DNA of 64,000 bases from Gemmatimonadota bacterium (lineage in GTDB: Bacteria > Gemmatimonadota > Gemmatimonadetes > Gemmatimonadales > GWC2-71-9), in contig JANYKV010000114.1 of the NCBI GenBank assembly GCA_025358055.1, positions 1-64,000 of the forward strand, read 5' to 3'. This document shows positions 10,070 through 19,395 of the stretch, in pieces. The position numbers and the translations under genes are program-made. Numbering within the stretch: the first letter of the stretch is position 1; each line of letters opens with the position of its first letter. Under the pieces are notes generated by a model. It saw only the letters and a program-made list of their open reading frames with translations. It did not search any database and had not been told where the DNA came from.

Positions 10070-10111
10070 GGGGAGCGGGATAGGGGAAAGGGGAACAGGG
10101 AAGGGATCGGG
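10070..10111 (+). repeat. G-run tract with predicted G-quadruplex potential, copy 1 of a dispersed G-run repeat
   Basis: GGGGAGCGGGATAGGGGAAAGGGGAACAGGGAAGGGATCGGG: seven G3+ runs with 2-4 nt loops, in the 5' leader of the S9 gene. Confidence 0.6.
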
Positions 10112-10144
10112 AAGAGCAAGTAACCGAAGATTGGAGTGCCGTGT

Positions 10145-12199
10145 ATGAAAAGCCGACGAACCGACCTGTTGGCCATGGTCGTACTCATCACATCGACCGG
10201 CGCCTTGGGCGCGCAGACACCCGTGCCCGGGCCAGGGTTCAAAGAGGTCGTTTCGCTCGAGTCGGCCGGCAACCCTGTCATCTCGCCGGATGGGAGGCAT
10301 GTCGCCTACACGGTTCGGAACGCCGACTGGAAGGAGAATCGATTCCGGACGGAAATCTACCTGGCGCGCGAAGGCGAAGCTCCGGTTCAGCTGACCCGAG
10401 CTGCCAAGGGGAATAGCACATCGCCGAGGTGGTCGCCGGACGGTGAGTGGCTGGCGTTCGTCTCAGATCGGGCAGACAAGCAACAGGTGTACCTGATCCG
10501 GCCACGGGGCGGCGAAGCAATGCAGGTGACCTGGGCGAAGGACGGAGTGGGCGATTTCCGTTGGGCACCGGACGGCAAACGGATCGCCTACACCGCCACG
10601 GAGCCGGAGGACGATTGGGCCACCAAACGAAAGTCGCTCTACGGCGACTTCGCGGTGGAAGGTGCGGAATACCGGCAAAGTCATCTCTGGGTGACGGAGG
10701 TGGACCCCCTGACCTGGTCTCCCGACAGCACGAAGCGGCCGACGCCCACTCGACTCACGGAAGGGAAGGACTTTACCGTGAGCAATTTTGCCTGGTCACC
10801 CGACGGCACTCGCCTTGCGATCGAAGAGCGTCATGACCCGCTGATCACCTCTTCGGTCTCGGCAAACATCAGCTTGTTGAACGTTGCCACCAAGCTGAGG
10901 ACTCCGTTAGTCACCACCGTTGGATTTGACGGGAGTCCGCTCTGGTCGCCCGATGGGCGTTGGATCCTCTACTCCAGTTCGGGTGGAGATACGACGTCGA
11001 ATTTCTATCGCAACGGGGAGATGCTCAAAATTAGCGAAGCGGGAGGCGCGCCGGTGCGGCTCGCGGCGGGGTTCGATGAGCAGATCGGGAACGTGTCCTG
11101 GACTCCGAATGGCATTTACTTCCTCGCTTTCCAAAAGGCCAAGCGGTCGCTCTGGCTCATCCCTCCGGGAGGCACGGAGGCCGTGGCTGTGGAACAACCG
11201 TTCGAATGGTTGGGCGGACTCGATATCACCGCGGATGGACATTTCGCGACGGCACTGGTTCAGAGCAGAACCACGCTCGGCGAGGTATACCGGCTCGACC
11301 TGGAGAAGGCCGGCTCGCCGGTGAAGCTGACCGATTTATCTCGGCAAATTGCCGCGTGGTCCCTCCCGACCAATGAAATGGTGAGTTGGAAGAGCCGGGA
11401 CGGCGCCGTGATCGAAGGTGTCTTGCATAAACCCAAAGATTTTGATCCCCGCAAGAAGTATCCGCTGCTTGTGGTGATCCATGGCGGCCCGACCGGTATC
11501 GATCTTCCGGTCCCGCCGATTCCGGGATATGCGTATCCCATCAGCGAGTGGGTAGCCAAGGGCGCCCTTGTTCTGCGACCCAACTACCGAGGTTCGGCGG
11601 GATACGGTGAGCGATTCCGCGCGTTGAACGTGCGGAACCTTGGAGTCGGTGACATGTGGGATGTGATGTCCGGAGTCGATCATCTGATCAAGCAGGGGAT
11701 CGTCGATACCACACGTATGGGCTCCATGGGTTGGAGCCAGGGTGGATACATATCGGCCTTTCTCACGACGCACACCAACAGGTTCAAAGCGATCTCAGTC
11801 GGCGCCGGGATTTCGGACTGGAAGACGTACTATGTGAGCACCGACATCCATCCATTCACCCGCCAGTACCTCAAAGCCACGCCGTGGGACGATCCGGCGA
11901 TTTACGCGAAGACCAGTCCGATGGCGACCATCAAGCAAGCGCGGACGCCAACGCTCATCCAGCATGGGAGCCTCGATCAGCGGGTGCCGATTTCGGATGC
12001 GTACGAGCTCTATCAGGGTCTCCAAGACCAACTGGTGCCGACGAAGCTCATCGTGTACCAGGGTTTCGGGCACGGGATCAACAAACCCAAGGAGCAACTT
12101 GCGCTGTTTTGGCACAACTGGGAGTGGTTCGGAAAGTACGTGTTTGGAGAAACCGTAGAGATTCCGCTGGAAGAGGGCGTGAAGGCGCTAGGGAAGTGA
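10145..12199 (+). CDS. S9 family (prolyl oligopeptidase/acylaminoacyl peptidase-like) secreted peptidase
   Basis: WD/TolB-like SPDG repeats; GWSQGGY nucleophile; HGSLDQRVP and GFGHGI. Confidence 0.85.
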   Translation: MKSRRTDLLAMVVLITSTGALGAQTPVPGPGFKEVVSLESAGNPVISPDGRHVAYTVRNADWKENRFRTEIYLAREGEAPVQLTRAAKGNSTSPRWSPDGEWLAFVSDRADKQQVYLIRPRGGEAMQVTWAKDGVGDFRWAPDGKRIAYTATEPEDDWATKRKSLYGDFAVEGAEYRQSHLWVTEVDPLTWSPDSTKRPTPTRLTEGKDFTVSNFAWSPDGTRLAIEERHDPLITSSVSANISLLNVATKLRTPLVTTVGFDGSPLWSPDGRWILYSSSGGDTTSNFYRNGEMLKISEAGGAPVRLAAGFDEQIGNVSWTPNGIYFLAFQKAKRSLWLIPPGGTEAVAVEQPFEWLGGLDITADGHFATALVQSRTTLGEVYRLDLEKAGSPVKLTDLSRQIAAWSLPTNEMVSWKSRDGAVIEGVLHKPKDFDPRKKYPLLVVIHGGPTGIDLPVPPIPGYAYPISEWVAKGALVLRPNYRGSAGYGERFRALNVRNLGVGDMWDVMSGVDHLIKQGIVDTTRMGSMGWSQGGYISAFLTTHTNRFKAISVGAGISDWKTYYVSTDIHPFTRQYLKATPWDDPAIYAKTSPMATIKQARTPTLIQHGSLDQRVPISDAYELYQGLQDQLVPTKLIVYQGFGHGINKPKEQLALFWHNWEWFGKYVFGETVEIPLEEGVKALGK

Positions 12200-12240
12200 G
12201 GCGGGGGGGCGAGAGGATGACACACCGTGAAAGGGGCAAA

Positions 12241-14163
12241 ATGAGAGTGAGGCATCTTCCCGGTTCCGTACTTGCTTGGGCGCTTTTGGTTGGCGCGGCC
12301 GGCACTCTGACGGGGCAACTGAGCCCGGAGCAAATACTCAATCGCCGCAGGCTAAGCGACCTGCAGGCCTCGCCGGACGGGGCACGCCTCGCATTCACGG
12401 TATTCGAGGCTCCCTCCGGCACCAATCGTTCTCGCCACATTCACGTCCTTTCCGTTGCCTCCAGAGCGGTACGACAGCTCACGAACTCAGCCAAATCAGA
12501 ATGGGCACCGCGTTGGAGGCGTGATGGCACGCAGCTCGCGTTTCTTTCCGATCGCATCGAACGAGCCCAACTCTGGCTCCTCGCAATGGATGGCGGCGAG
12601 GCGCTGCAGGTGACCAGCGGAAAGAATGGCGTACAGGAGTTCGAGTGGTCGCCGGATGGGGCTCAGATTGCGTTTCTCGCCGCGGCACCTCCAACGGACG
12701 AGGAGGAGAAGCGGGAGTCGGCGAAGGACGATGCCCGGGTCATCGACCACGACGACAAGCCAAGCATGCTGTGGGTTCTGAATGTAGCATCCAAAAAGGT
12801 GCGCCCAATCACTCGGTCGCCCTGGCGCATTAGCGACTTCCATTGGATGCCTTCCGGTGACCGTTTTCTCGTTGTCGCGACGGATCACCCGGAGCGGGAT
12901 CAGTTCACCGATCGCCTCTTTACGGTTGGGGCCAACGACACCACGCTCTCGCTGTTCGCGACGCCGGGCGGCCCGTTCTCGCAGGCGCGGCCCTCGCCGG
13001 ACGGTAAGTGGGTCGCTTACGTGGTTGCGCGGGGGGATGGGCCGATTCCCCACGACCTATTTGTGGAGTCGGCCGACGGGGCTGGATCGAGGCGTAACCT
13101 CACCGCGACGTCGTTCGATCGTCCGGTGGAGAGCTTCGAATGGCGGGCGGACGGCACGCTCATCGTACTATATCAGGACGGATATCGAGGGCGGTTAGGT
13201 GTGGTGACGACGACGGGGTTGGCTCAACCCATCAACTCAACGGAGGCGAACGTCTCCGGTTTCGCGTCACTTCCAAACGGTCAAGTCGGGGTCGTGGCCG
13301 AGCGGGCCGACTCACCGGTCGAGGTGTGGCTCGGGGCATTGAGTGGGTCACTCTCCCCGGTCACGGCCTTCAATGCGCAGGTGAAGGGATTGGCGCTCGT
13401 CGAGCCGGAGTTGATCCGCTACCGAAGCTTCGACGGGACCGTCATCGAGGGTGCTCTGCTCAAGCCAGTGATCTTCTCACGGGGGAACCCCGTTCCTCTC
13501 GTGGTGAATGTGCACGGCGGTCCGACGGGGGCCTGGACCGACGGCATAGATGACCTTGGCCAGCTTCTGGTTGCTCGTGGATTCGCGGTGTTCGAACCCA
13601 ATATTCGGGGCTCGACCGGCTATGGTTGGAAAAATCTCATCTCCAACCGGGGCGATTGGGGCGGAGGTGATTTTCGAGACCTGATGATCGGGGTGGACAC
13701 GCTGGTCGGGCGTGGCGTAGCCGATCCGGATCGGCTGGGGATCATCGGGTGGTCCTATGGCGGATACATGGCATCCTGGGCCATCACCCAAACCACGCGA
13801 TTCAAGGGAGCTATGACCGGCGCTGGGATGAGCGACCTCGCGACGGAATACGGGACCGAGGCCGGACCGGCCTACGACGAGTGGTTCTACGGATTGCCGT
13901 ATGAAAAACCCCAAGGGTTCGCCAAGAGCTCGCCGCTGACATACATCACGAAAGCCAGAACGCCGACGCTGATTCTTCAAGGTGAAGCAGATGTCACCGA
14001 TCCAATTTCCCAGAGCCAGATGCTCTACCGGGCGCTCAAACGCTACAACGTGCCGACTGAGTTCGTCGTGTACCCCCGCGAGGGGCATGGGTTGCAGGAA
14101 GAAAAACATCTATTGGACCGCCTGCGACGCACCGTGGCGTGGATAGAGAAGTACCTGAAATGA
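12241..14163 (+). CDS. S9 family secreted peptidase
   Basis: Signal peptide at MRVRHLPGSVLAWALLVGAAG (the upstream extension in the ORF track overlaps the previous gene); GWSYGGY nucleophile; REGHGL. Confidence 0.85.
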   Translation: MRVRHLPGSVLAWALLVGAAGTLTGQLSPEQILNRRRLSDLQASPDGARLAFTVFEAPSGTNRSRHIHVLSVASRAVRQLTNSAKSEWAPRWRRDGTQLAFLSDRIERAQLWLLAMDGGEALQVTSGKNGVQEFEWSPDGAQIAFLAAAPPTDEEEKRESAKDDARVIDHDDKPSMLWVLNVASKKVRPITRSPWRISDFHWMPSGDRFLVVATDHPERDQFTDRLFTVGANDTTLSLFATPGGPFSQARPSPDGKWVAYVVARGDGPIPHDLFVESADGAGSRRNLTATSFDRPVESFEWRADGTLIVLYQDGYRGRLGVVTTTGLAQPINSTEANVSGFASLPNGQVGVVAERADSPVEVWLGALSGSLSPVTAFNAQVKGLALVEPELIRYRSFDGTVIEGALLKPVIFSRGNPVPLVVNVHGGPTGAWTDGIDDLGQLLVARGFAVFEPNIRGSTGYGWKNLISNRGDWGGGDFRDLMIGVDTLVGRGVADPDRLGIIGWSYGGYMASWAITQTTRFKGAMTGAGMSDLATEYGTEAGPAYDEWFYGLPYEKPQGFAKSSPLTYITKARTPTLILQGEADVTDPISQSQMLYRALKRYNVPTEFVVYPREGHGLQEEKHLLDRLRRTVAWIEKYLK

Positions 14164-14177
14164 GGAGGTGGTCCGTC

Positions 14178-16283
14178 ATGCAAAGCTCGTGCGCCGTTCG
14201 TTTCGCGATTCAGGCCCTGGTGCTCCTGCCCGCCGCCGCACCTCTGGTGGCGCAACACAAGACCTTTGCATTGGAGCAGGTGTTCAGTGCTCCGTTTCCG
14301 GATGAATTGACGGCCGCAAGAACTGGCGGCTTCATCGCATGGGGCTACGATGCCTCGGGCCGTCGGAATGTTTGGGTCGCGGGGCCTCCGGACTATCGGG
14401 GACGTCAGTTGACCTCCTACTCGGAAGACGATGGTCAGGAGATCACCGATATTCAGTTCTCCGCAGATGGGAAGTCGATTGTTTACGTCCGAGGCGGAGG
14501 TGCCAACCGACAGGGGGAGCATCCAAACCCCACGAGCAACCCTGGTGGCGTAGAGCAAGCAGTCTGGGTGGTGCCGGTTGCCGGCGGCCCTCCTCGAAAG
14601 ATTTCAGAGGGAAGCGGGCCCGCGATATCGCCCACCGGGGGTCTGGTCGCCTTCGTCAAAGGCGGACAAATCTGGACCGCGGCCCTCTCGGGAGGAGATG
14701 GTGCTCCAACCCAGCTCCTCCACGCGAGAGGGGGAGCGAGCTCCCTCGAATGGTCACCCGATGGGTCGCGACTGGCCTTCGTGAGCGGGCGCGCCCGCCA
14801 TTCGTTCATCGGCGTCCACGAAATGGCGTCGAAGGCGCTCCATTGGATCGATCCGAGCGTGGATCAAGATGGGAGTCCGGTGTGGTCGCCTGACGGGAAA
14901 GAGATTGTGTTTCTCCGCACTCCAACTTCCACTGAGGAAATGATCTTCATCCCGGCGCGGGAGGGGGAACCCTGGTCGATTCGCGTGGCCGATGTATCGA
15001 CGGGAAAGGGCCGAGAAGTGTGGCATGCGGAACGGGGGAACGGGAGCGTGTTCCACGCGGTGGTCGGTCCCCAGCTCATGTGGGGACGAGGTGGGCGGAT
15101 CGTGTTTCCGTGGGAGCGGGATGGATGGAACCACCTGTACTCGGTGAGTGCGAGCGGGGGGCAGGCGACGCTGCTCACCCCGGGTGACTTCGAGGTCGAG
15201 TACGTCTCGCTTGCCGGAGACGGCGGATCGGTGCTTTTCAACTCGAATCAGGGAGACATCAATCGACGGCACCTGTGGCGGGTGCCCGTGAGTGGCGGCC
15301 CTCCCCAGGCCCTCACCCAGGGTTCGTCACTCGAGTGGCAACCCGTCAACCTGAGCGACAATTCCTCGATCGCGTTCCTTCACTCGGACGCAACTCATCC
15401 CGCACGGCCCGCGGTCCTCTCGCCCGGTGGCGCGGCACGCGAGGTCGCTCCGGACGCGGTTCCCGCCGACTTTCCGTCCGGCGCGCTGGTGGAGCCGCAA
15501 GCGGTGGTTTTCTCCGCCGCGGACGGGATGCAGATCCACGGTCAGTTGTTCCTGCCACCGGATCTCAAGCCGGGCGAGCGACGACCCGCGTTGGTGTTCT
15601 TCCACGGCGGATCCCGGCGCCAGATGCTGCTCGGCTTTCACTACAATTATTACTATCACAACACCTACGCGATGAATCAATATCTCGCGAGCCGGGGCTA
15701 CGTGGTGCTGGCGGTCAACTATCGCAGCGGGATCGGGTACGGGATGGAGTTTCGAGAAGCGCTACGGTATGGCGCTGGCGGTGCGAGTGAATTCAACGAC
15801 GTTTTGGGCGCGGGGGTATATCTGCGGGGGCGCAGCGAGGTAGATGGCAAGCGGATTGGGCTCTGGGGTGGTTCGTATGGTGGCTACCTCACGGCGATGG
15901 GACTCTCGCGGGCCTCGGACCTGTTCGCGGCCGGCGTGGATATCCATGGAGTCCACAATTGGAATGAGGGGATCAGGAACTTCGTGCCCTCCTACGAGCC
16001 GCTTCGCTATCCGGAGCAAGCCCGGCTCGCCTTCGAGTCGTCCCCGCTCGCCGCGGTGAAAACGTGGCGATCACCGGTCCTCCTCATCCACGGGGACGAT
16101 GATCGGAACGTGAATTTTCAGGAGACGCTGACGCTGGTCTCGGCGCTTCGACGGCAAGGTGTGGAGTTCGAGCAGCTGGTTTTTCCCGATGACGTTCACG
16201 ACTTCCTGCTCCATGGCAACTGGATGCGCGCGTACGGTGCTTTGGCGGATTTCTTTGCCCGCAAATTGGGCGGGAAACTTTGA
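14178..16283 (+). CDS. S9 family secreted peptidase
   Basis: GAGGAGG RBS before the ATG at 14178; GGSYGGY nucleophile; HGDDDRNV; DDVHDF. Confidence 0.85.
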   Translation: MQSSCAVRFAIQALVLLPAAAPLVAQHKTFALEQVFSAPFPDELTAARTGGFIAWGYDASGRRNVWVAGPPDYRGRQLTSYSEDDGQEITDIQFSADGKSIVYVRGGGANRQGEHPNPTSNPGGVEQAVWVVPVAGGPPRKISEGSGPAISPTGGLVAFVKGGQIWTAALSGGDGAPTQLLHARGGASSLEWSPDGSRLAFVSGRARHSFIGVHEMASKALHWIDPSVDQDGSPVWSPDGKEIVFLRTPTSTEEMIFIPAREGEPWSIRVADVSTGKGREVWHAERGNGSVFHAVVGPQLMWGRGGRIVFPWERDGWNHLYSVSASGGQATLLTPGDFEVEYVSLAGDGGSVLFNSNQGDINRRHLWRVPVSGGPPQALTQGSSLEWQPVNLSDNSSIAFLHSDATHPARPAVLSPGGAAREVAPDAVPADFPSGALVEPQAVVFSAADGMQIHGQLFLPPDLKPGERRPALVFFHGGSRRQMLLGFHYNYYYHNTYAMNQYLASRGYVVLAVNYRSGIGYGMEFREALRYGAGGASEFNDVLGAGVYLRGRSEVDGKRIGLWGGSYGGYLTAMGLSRASDLFAAGVDIHGVHNWNEGIRNFVPSYEPLRYPEQARLAFESSPLAAVKTWRSPVLLIHGDDDRNVNFQETLTLVSALRRQGVEFEQLVFPDDVHDFLLHGNWMRAYGALADFFARKLGGKL

Positions 16284-17086
16284 TCGCAACCACGGTGACG
16301 TCCGGGGTTCTCAACGAAATTGCGGTCGACACGTTCGGCTCGCCCAGTGGCCCCACCATCATTTTCGTGCACGGCGGGGGTATCGCCGGGTGGTCTTGGC
16401 GGCCGCAGGCGCAGGCGTTCCTGGACTATCATTGCCTGGTCCCGGATCTTCCCGGCCACGGCAAGAGCCTAGCGGCCGGGGTGTGTACCGTCGAGCGAGG
16501 CGCGGGTGTCGTAGCGGAGCTGATCCGGACCCGCGCCAACGATGGCAAAGCGCATGTTGTCGGACTGTCCCTCGGCGGGCAGATAACGATCCAGTTGCTC
16601 GCGACCGCGCCGGAGGTCGTCGATTCCGCCGTGGTCAGTGGAACAAACGTTCATCCGCTGAGTTGGGCGAGGGTGTTCATGCCGCTCGTACGGGTGTCGG
16701 TACCCTTGCTCAGAATCCGGTGGTTCGCCCGCTTGCAGGCGAAGGCGTTCTCGGTGCCAGACGACTGCATGGAGGACTATCTGCGCGACTCTTTTGCCAC
16801 GGACGCGGGGTTGCTTCAGGGGATGGTGGAGAGTTCGCTCTCGTATCGTATGCCGAGGGGGTTACCAGCCGACAAGCGAGTGCTTGTCTTGGCCGGTAGC
16901 CGCGAGGTCAAAGCGATGTTCCGCTCCGCGCGGGATTTGACTCAGGCCATGCCTCTTGCCGTGGCGCGAGTGGCGCCGAAGGCGCGACACACCTGGAATT
17001 TCGAGTTTCCCGACCTCTTCAATCGCTCGGTGCGTTCGTGGATTCGTGGCTCGGCGTTGCCCGCAGAGCTTCAACCGCTTCCGTGA
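16280..17086 (+). CDS. Alpha/beta hydrolase
   Basis: HGGGIAGWSW oxyanion region, GLSLGG nucleophile elbow; TTG start in a TTGA overlap with the upstream stop. Confidence 0.8.
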   Translation: MIATTVTSGVLNEIAVDTFGSPSGPTIIFVHGGGIAGWSWRPQAQAFLDYHCLVPDLPGHGKSLAAGVCTVERGAGVVAELIRTRANDGKAHVVGLSLGGQITIQLLATAPEVVDSAVVSGTNVHPLSWARVFMPLVRVSVPLLRIRWFARLQAKAFSVPDDCMEDYLRDSFATDAGLLQGMVESSLSYRMPRGLPADKRVLVLAGSREVKAMFRSARDLTQAMPLAVARVAPKARHTWNFEFPDLFNRSVRSWIRGSALPAELQPLP

Positions 17087-17102
17087 CCTATATCGCGGCC
17101 TC

Positions 17103-18152
17103 ATGTCATCGCTTTTGATTTATGGAGCGAACGGGTACACCGGACAACTGATCGCTCGACAGGCGGTCCGGCATGGCCTTCAACCAGTATTGGCCGGGCG
17201 CAACGCATCCAGCGTTCGGTCCATCGCCGACGAACTCGGTGTCGACGCGCGGAGCTTCGGCCTCGATGATTCGAAGGCCATTGAAGCGGTTTTGCGGGAC
17301 GTTGCGGTGGTCCTTCACTGTGCCGGCCCCTTCTCGCGCACCTCACGGCCGATGGTCGAAGCCTGTCTCGCCAGCCGGGTTCATTACCTGGACATCACCG
17401 GGGAGATTGAGGTCTTCGAGGCTGTCGCTTTGAGAGACGCCGAGGCCCGGAGTCGGGGAGTGATGTTGTTGCCGGGTGTTGGATTCGACGTGGTTCCCTC
17501 GGACTGCCTGGCATCTCATCTGAAACGGCGACTCCCCACGGCCACCCACCTGGCCTTGGGTTTTTCGGGCGGGGCCGGGCTCTCTCGAGGGACCGCGACC
17601 ACCGCTCTCAGTGGCATTGGGCTCGGGGGAGCAGTTCGCCGCGGTGGGACGATCGTCGCGGTCCCAGCTGCCTGGCGCACCCGGTCCATTGATTTTGGTA
17701 CCGGGCCGCGCTCTGCCACCACGATTCCTTGGGGCGATGTGGCCACTGCATTTTACTCGACCAGGATCCCCAATATCGAAGTCTACATGGCGATGCCGAT
17801 AATGCTCCGCATTGCTCTAAGGGTCTCCGCCATATTTAGCGGATTGTTACGGACCGGGCCAGTGAAAAGGCTCGTGCAACGCCGCATCGATCGGGGTTCC
17901 CCCGGCCCGAGCGACGCAGCACGAGGTCGAACCCGGAGTCGCCTCTGGGGCGAGGTCCGAGACGGGGAAGCGCGATGCGCTGTGAGTCGGCTCCTCACAC
18001 CTGAGGGGTATACTTTGACTGCGCTGACGGCAGTAGCAGTGGCGGAGCGGGTGCTTCAGGGCGATGCCCCCGCCGGGTTCCAGACTCCCGCGACCGCCTA
18101 CGGACCGGATTTCATCTTGGGCATCGACGGCGTCGTACGGGAGGATGATTGA
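17103..18152 (+). CDS. Saccharopine dehydrogenase NADP-binding domain / trans-acting enoyl reductase-like protein
   Basis: LLIYGANGYTGQLIARQA Rossmann motif; start ATG at 17103. Confidence 0.75.
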   Translation: MSSLLIYGANGYTGQLIARQAVRHGLQPVLAGRNASSVRSIADELGVDARSFGLDDSKAIEAVLRDVAVVLHCAGPFSRTSRPMVEACLASRVHYLDITGEIEVFEAVALRDAEARSRGVMLLPGVGFDVVPSDCLASHLKRRLPTATHLALGFSGGAGLSRGTATTALSGIGLGGAVRRGGTIVAVPAAWRTRSIDFGTGPRSATTIPWGDVATAFYSTRIPNIEVYMAMPIMLRIALRVSAIFSGLLRTGPVKRLVQRRIDRGSPGPSDAARGRTRSRLWGEVRDGEARCAVSRLLTPEGYTLTALTAVAVAERVLQGDAPAGFQTPATAYGPDFILGIDGVVREDD

Positions 18153-19384
18153 CCAACACGGTTTCTCTAGAGACCCCGCGCCACGCGATTTACCTCGCCG
18201 TCCTAGTGGCCGCGCTGGGCTACTTCGTCGACATCTACGACCTTCTCCTGTTCAGTATCGTGCGGGTGAAGAGTCTGGTGGCCATCGGGGTCGCCCAATC
18301 GGATCTGCTCTCGAGCGGCGTGTACATCCTCAACATGCAAATGGTGGGGATGCTCATTGGGGGAATCATCTGGGGAGTACTGGGCGATCGAATTGGGCGA
18401 CGGTCGGTGCTCTTCGGCTCGATCTTTTTGTATTCCGTGGCCAACATCGCGAATGCTTTCGTCCACACCGTAGACACCTACGCGTTGCTTCGGTTCGTGG
18501 CCGGAGTTGGCCTCGCCGGGGAGTTAGGCGCAGGCATCACCCTAGTCAGCGAGGTGATGCCGGCTCATACCAGAGGCTACGGCACTTCGTTGGTCGCGGT
18601 GGTCGGACTCTGTGGCGCGGTCGTCGCGGCGTTCGTGGGCGACTATTTCGACTGGCGGAATGCGTATATCGTGGGTGGGCTGCTGGGGCTGACACTCCTC
18701 ATGCTGCGCATCGGTGTGCATGAGTCGGGGCTGTTCGTCGGAGTGAAGCGCCGGGCCGTGTCGCGAGGGAACTTCCTCTCGTTCTTTCTCAACTGGCGCC
18801 GGTTCACGAAGTATTTGGCGGTGGTGTTCGTGGGGCTTCCGCTCTGGTACATCGTGGGTATCCTGTTGAGTTTTGCACCTGAGCTCGGGAAAGCGCTTGG
18901 CATGACGACCCTACCGAGCGCAGGCAACGCGGTCAAATGGGGGTATTTGGGAGGAGCAATCGGCAACCTCTTGAGCGGTTTGCTGAGCCAATACTTGCGG
19001 AGCCGAAAGAAGGCGATCGCGATCTTCCTCGTCACTTCGATGGCGGGAATCGCAGGGTACTATCTGCTGGGCGGGCGCTCCCCTGCCACTTTCTACGCCG
19101 CCTGTTTCTGGACGATGCTGGCGAGCGGCTACTGGGCCCTGTTCGTGACCGTAGCCTCCGAGCAGTTTGGAACCAACGTTCGCGCGACCGCCACCACCAC
19201 CGCGCCCAATTTCGTCCGCGGTGCCACGCCCCTCATGACACTCGGCTTTCGGGCCGGAATCGCCAGCCTCGGAGTGCTCGGCAGCGCCATTGCGGTCGGC
19301 GCGGTCGTATTCCTCATCGCATTCCTCTGTTTGGCCCACCTGGACGAAACCTACGGCAAGGATTTGAACTTCGTGGAGGACTAG
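18149..19384 (+). CDS. MFS transporter
   Basis: About 12 hydrophobic segments; GDRIGRRSVLFGS between TM2 and TM3; TTGA start/stop overlap. Confidence 0.8.
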   Translation: MTNTVSLETPRHAIYLAVLVAALGYFVDIYDLLLFSIVRVKSLVAIGVAQSDLLSSGVYILNMQMVGMLIGGIIWGVLGDRIGRRSVLFGSIFLYSVANIANAFVHTVDTYALLRFVAGVGLAGELGAGITLVSEVMPAHTRGYGTSLVAVVGLCGAVVAAFVGDYFDWRNAYIVGGLLGLTLLMLRIGVHESGLFVGVKRRAVSRGNFLSFFLNWRRFTKYLAVVFVGLPLWYIVGILLSFAPELGKALGMTTLPSAGNAVKWGYLGGAIGNLLSGLLSQYLRSRKKAIAIFLVTSMAGIAGYYLLGGRSPATFYAACFWTMLASGYWALFVTVASEQFGTNVRATATTTAPNFVRGATPLMTLGFRAGIASLGVLGSAIAVGAVVFLIAFLCLAHLDETYGKDLNFVED

Positions 19385-19395
19385 CCACACTCGGG

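Noticed and set aside
11656-12240. N-terminal extension of the second S9 gene in the ORF track
   Set aside because: Overlaps the preceding S9 coding region in another frame; signal peptide and RBS support a start at 12217/12241.
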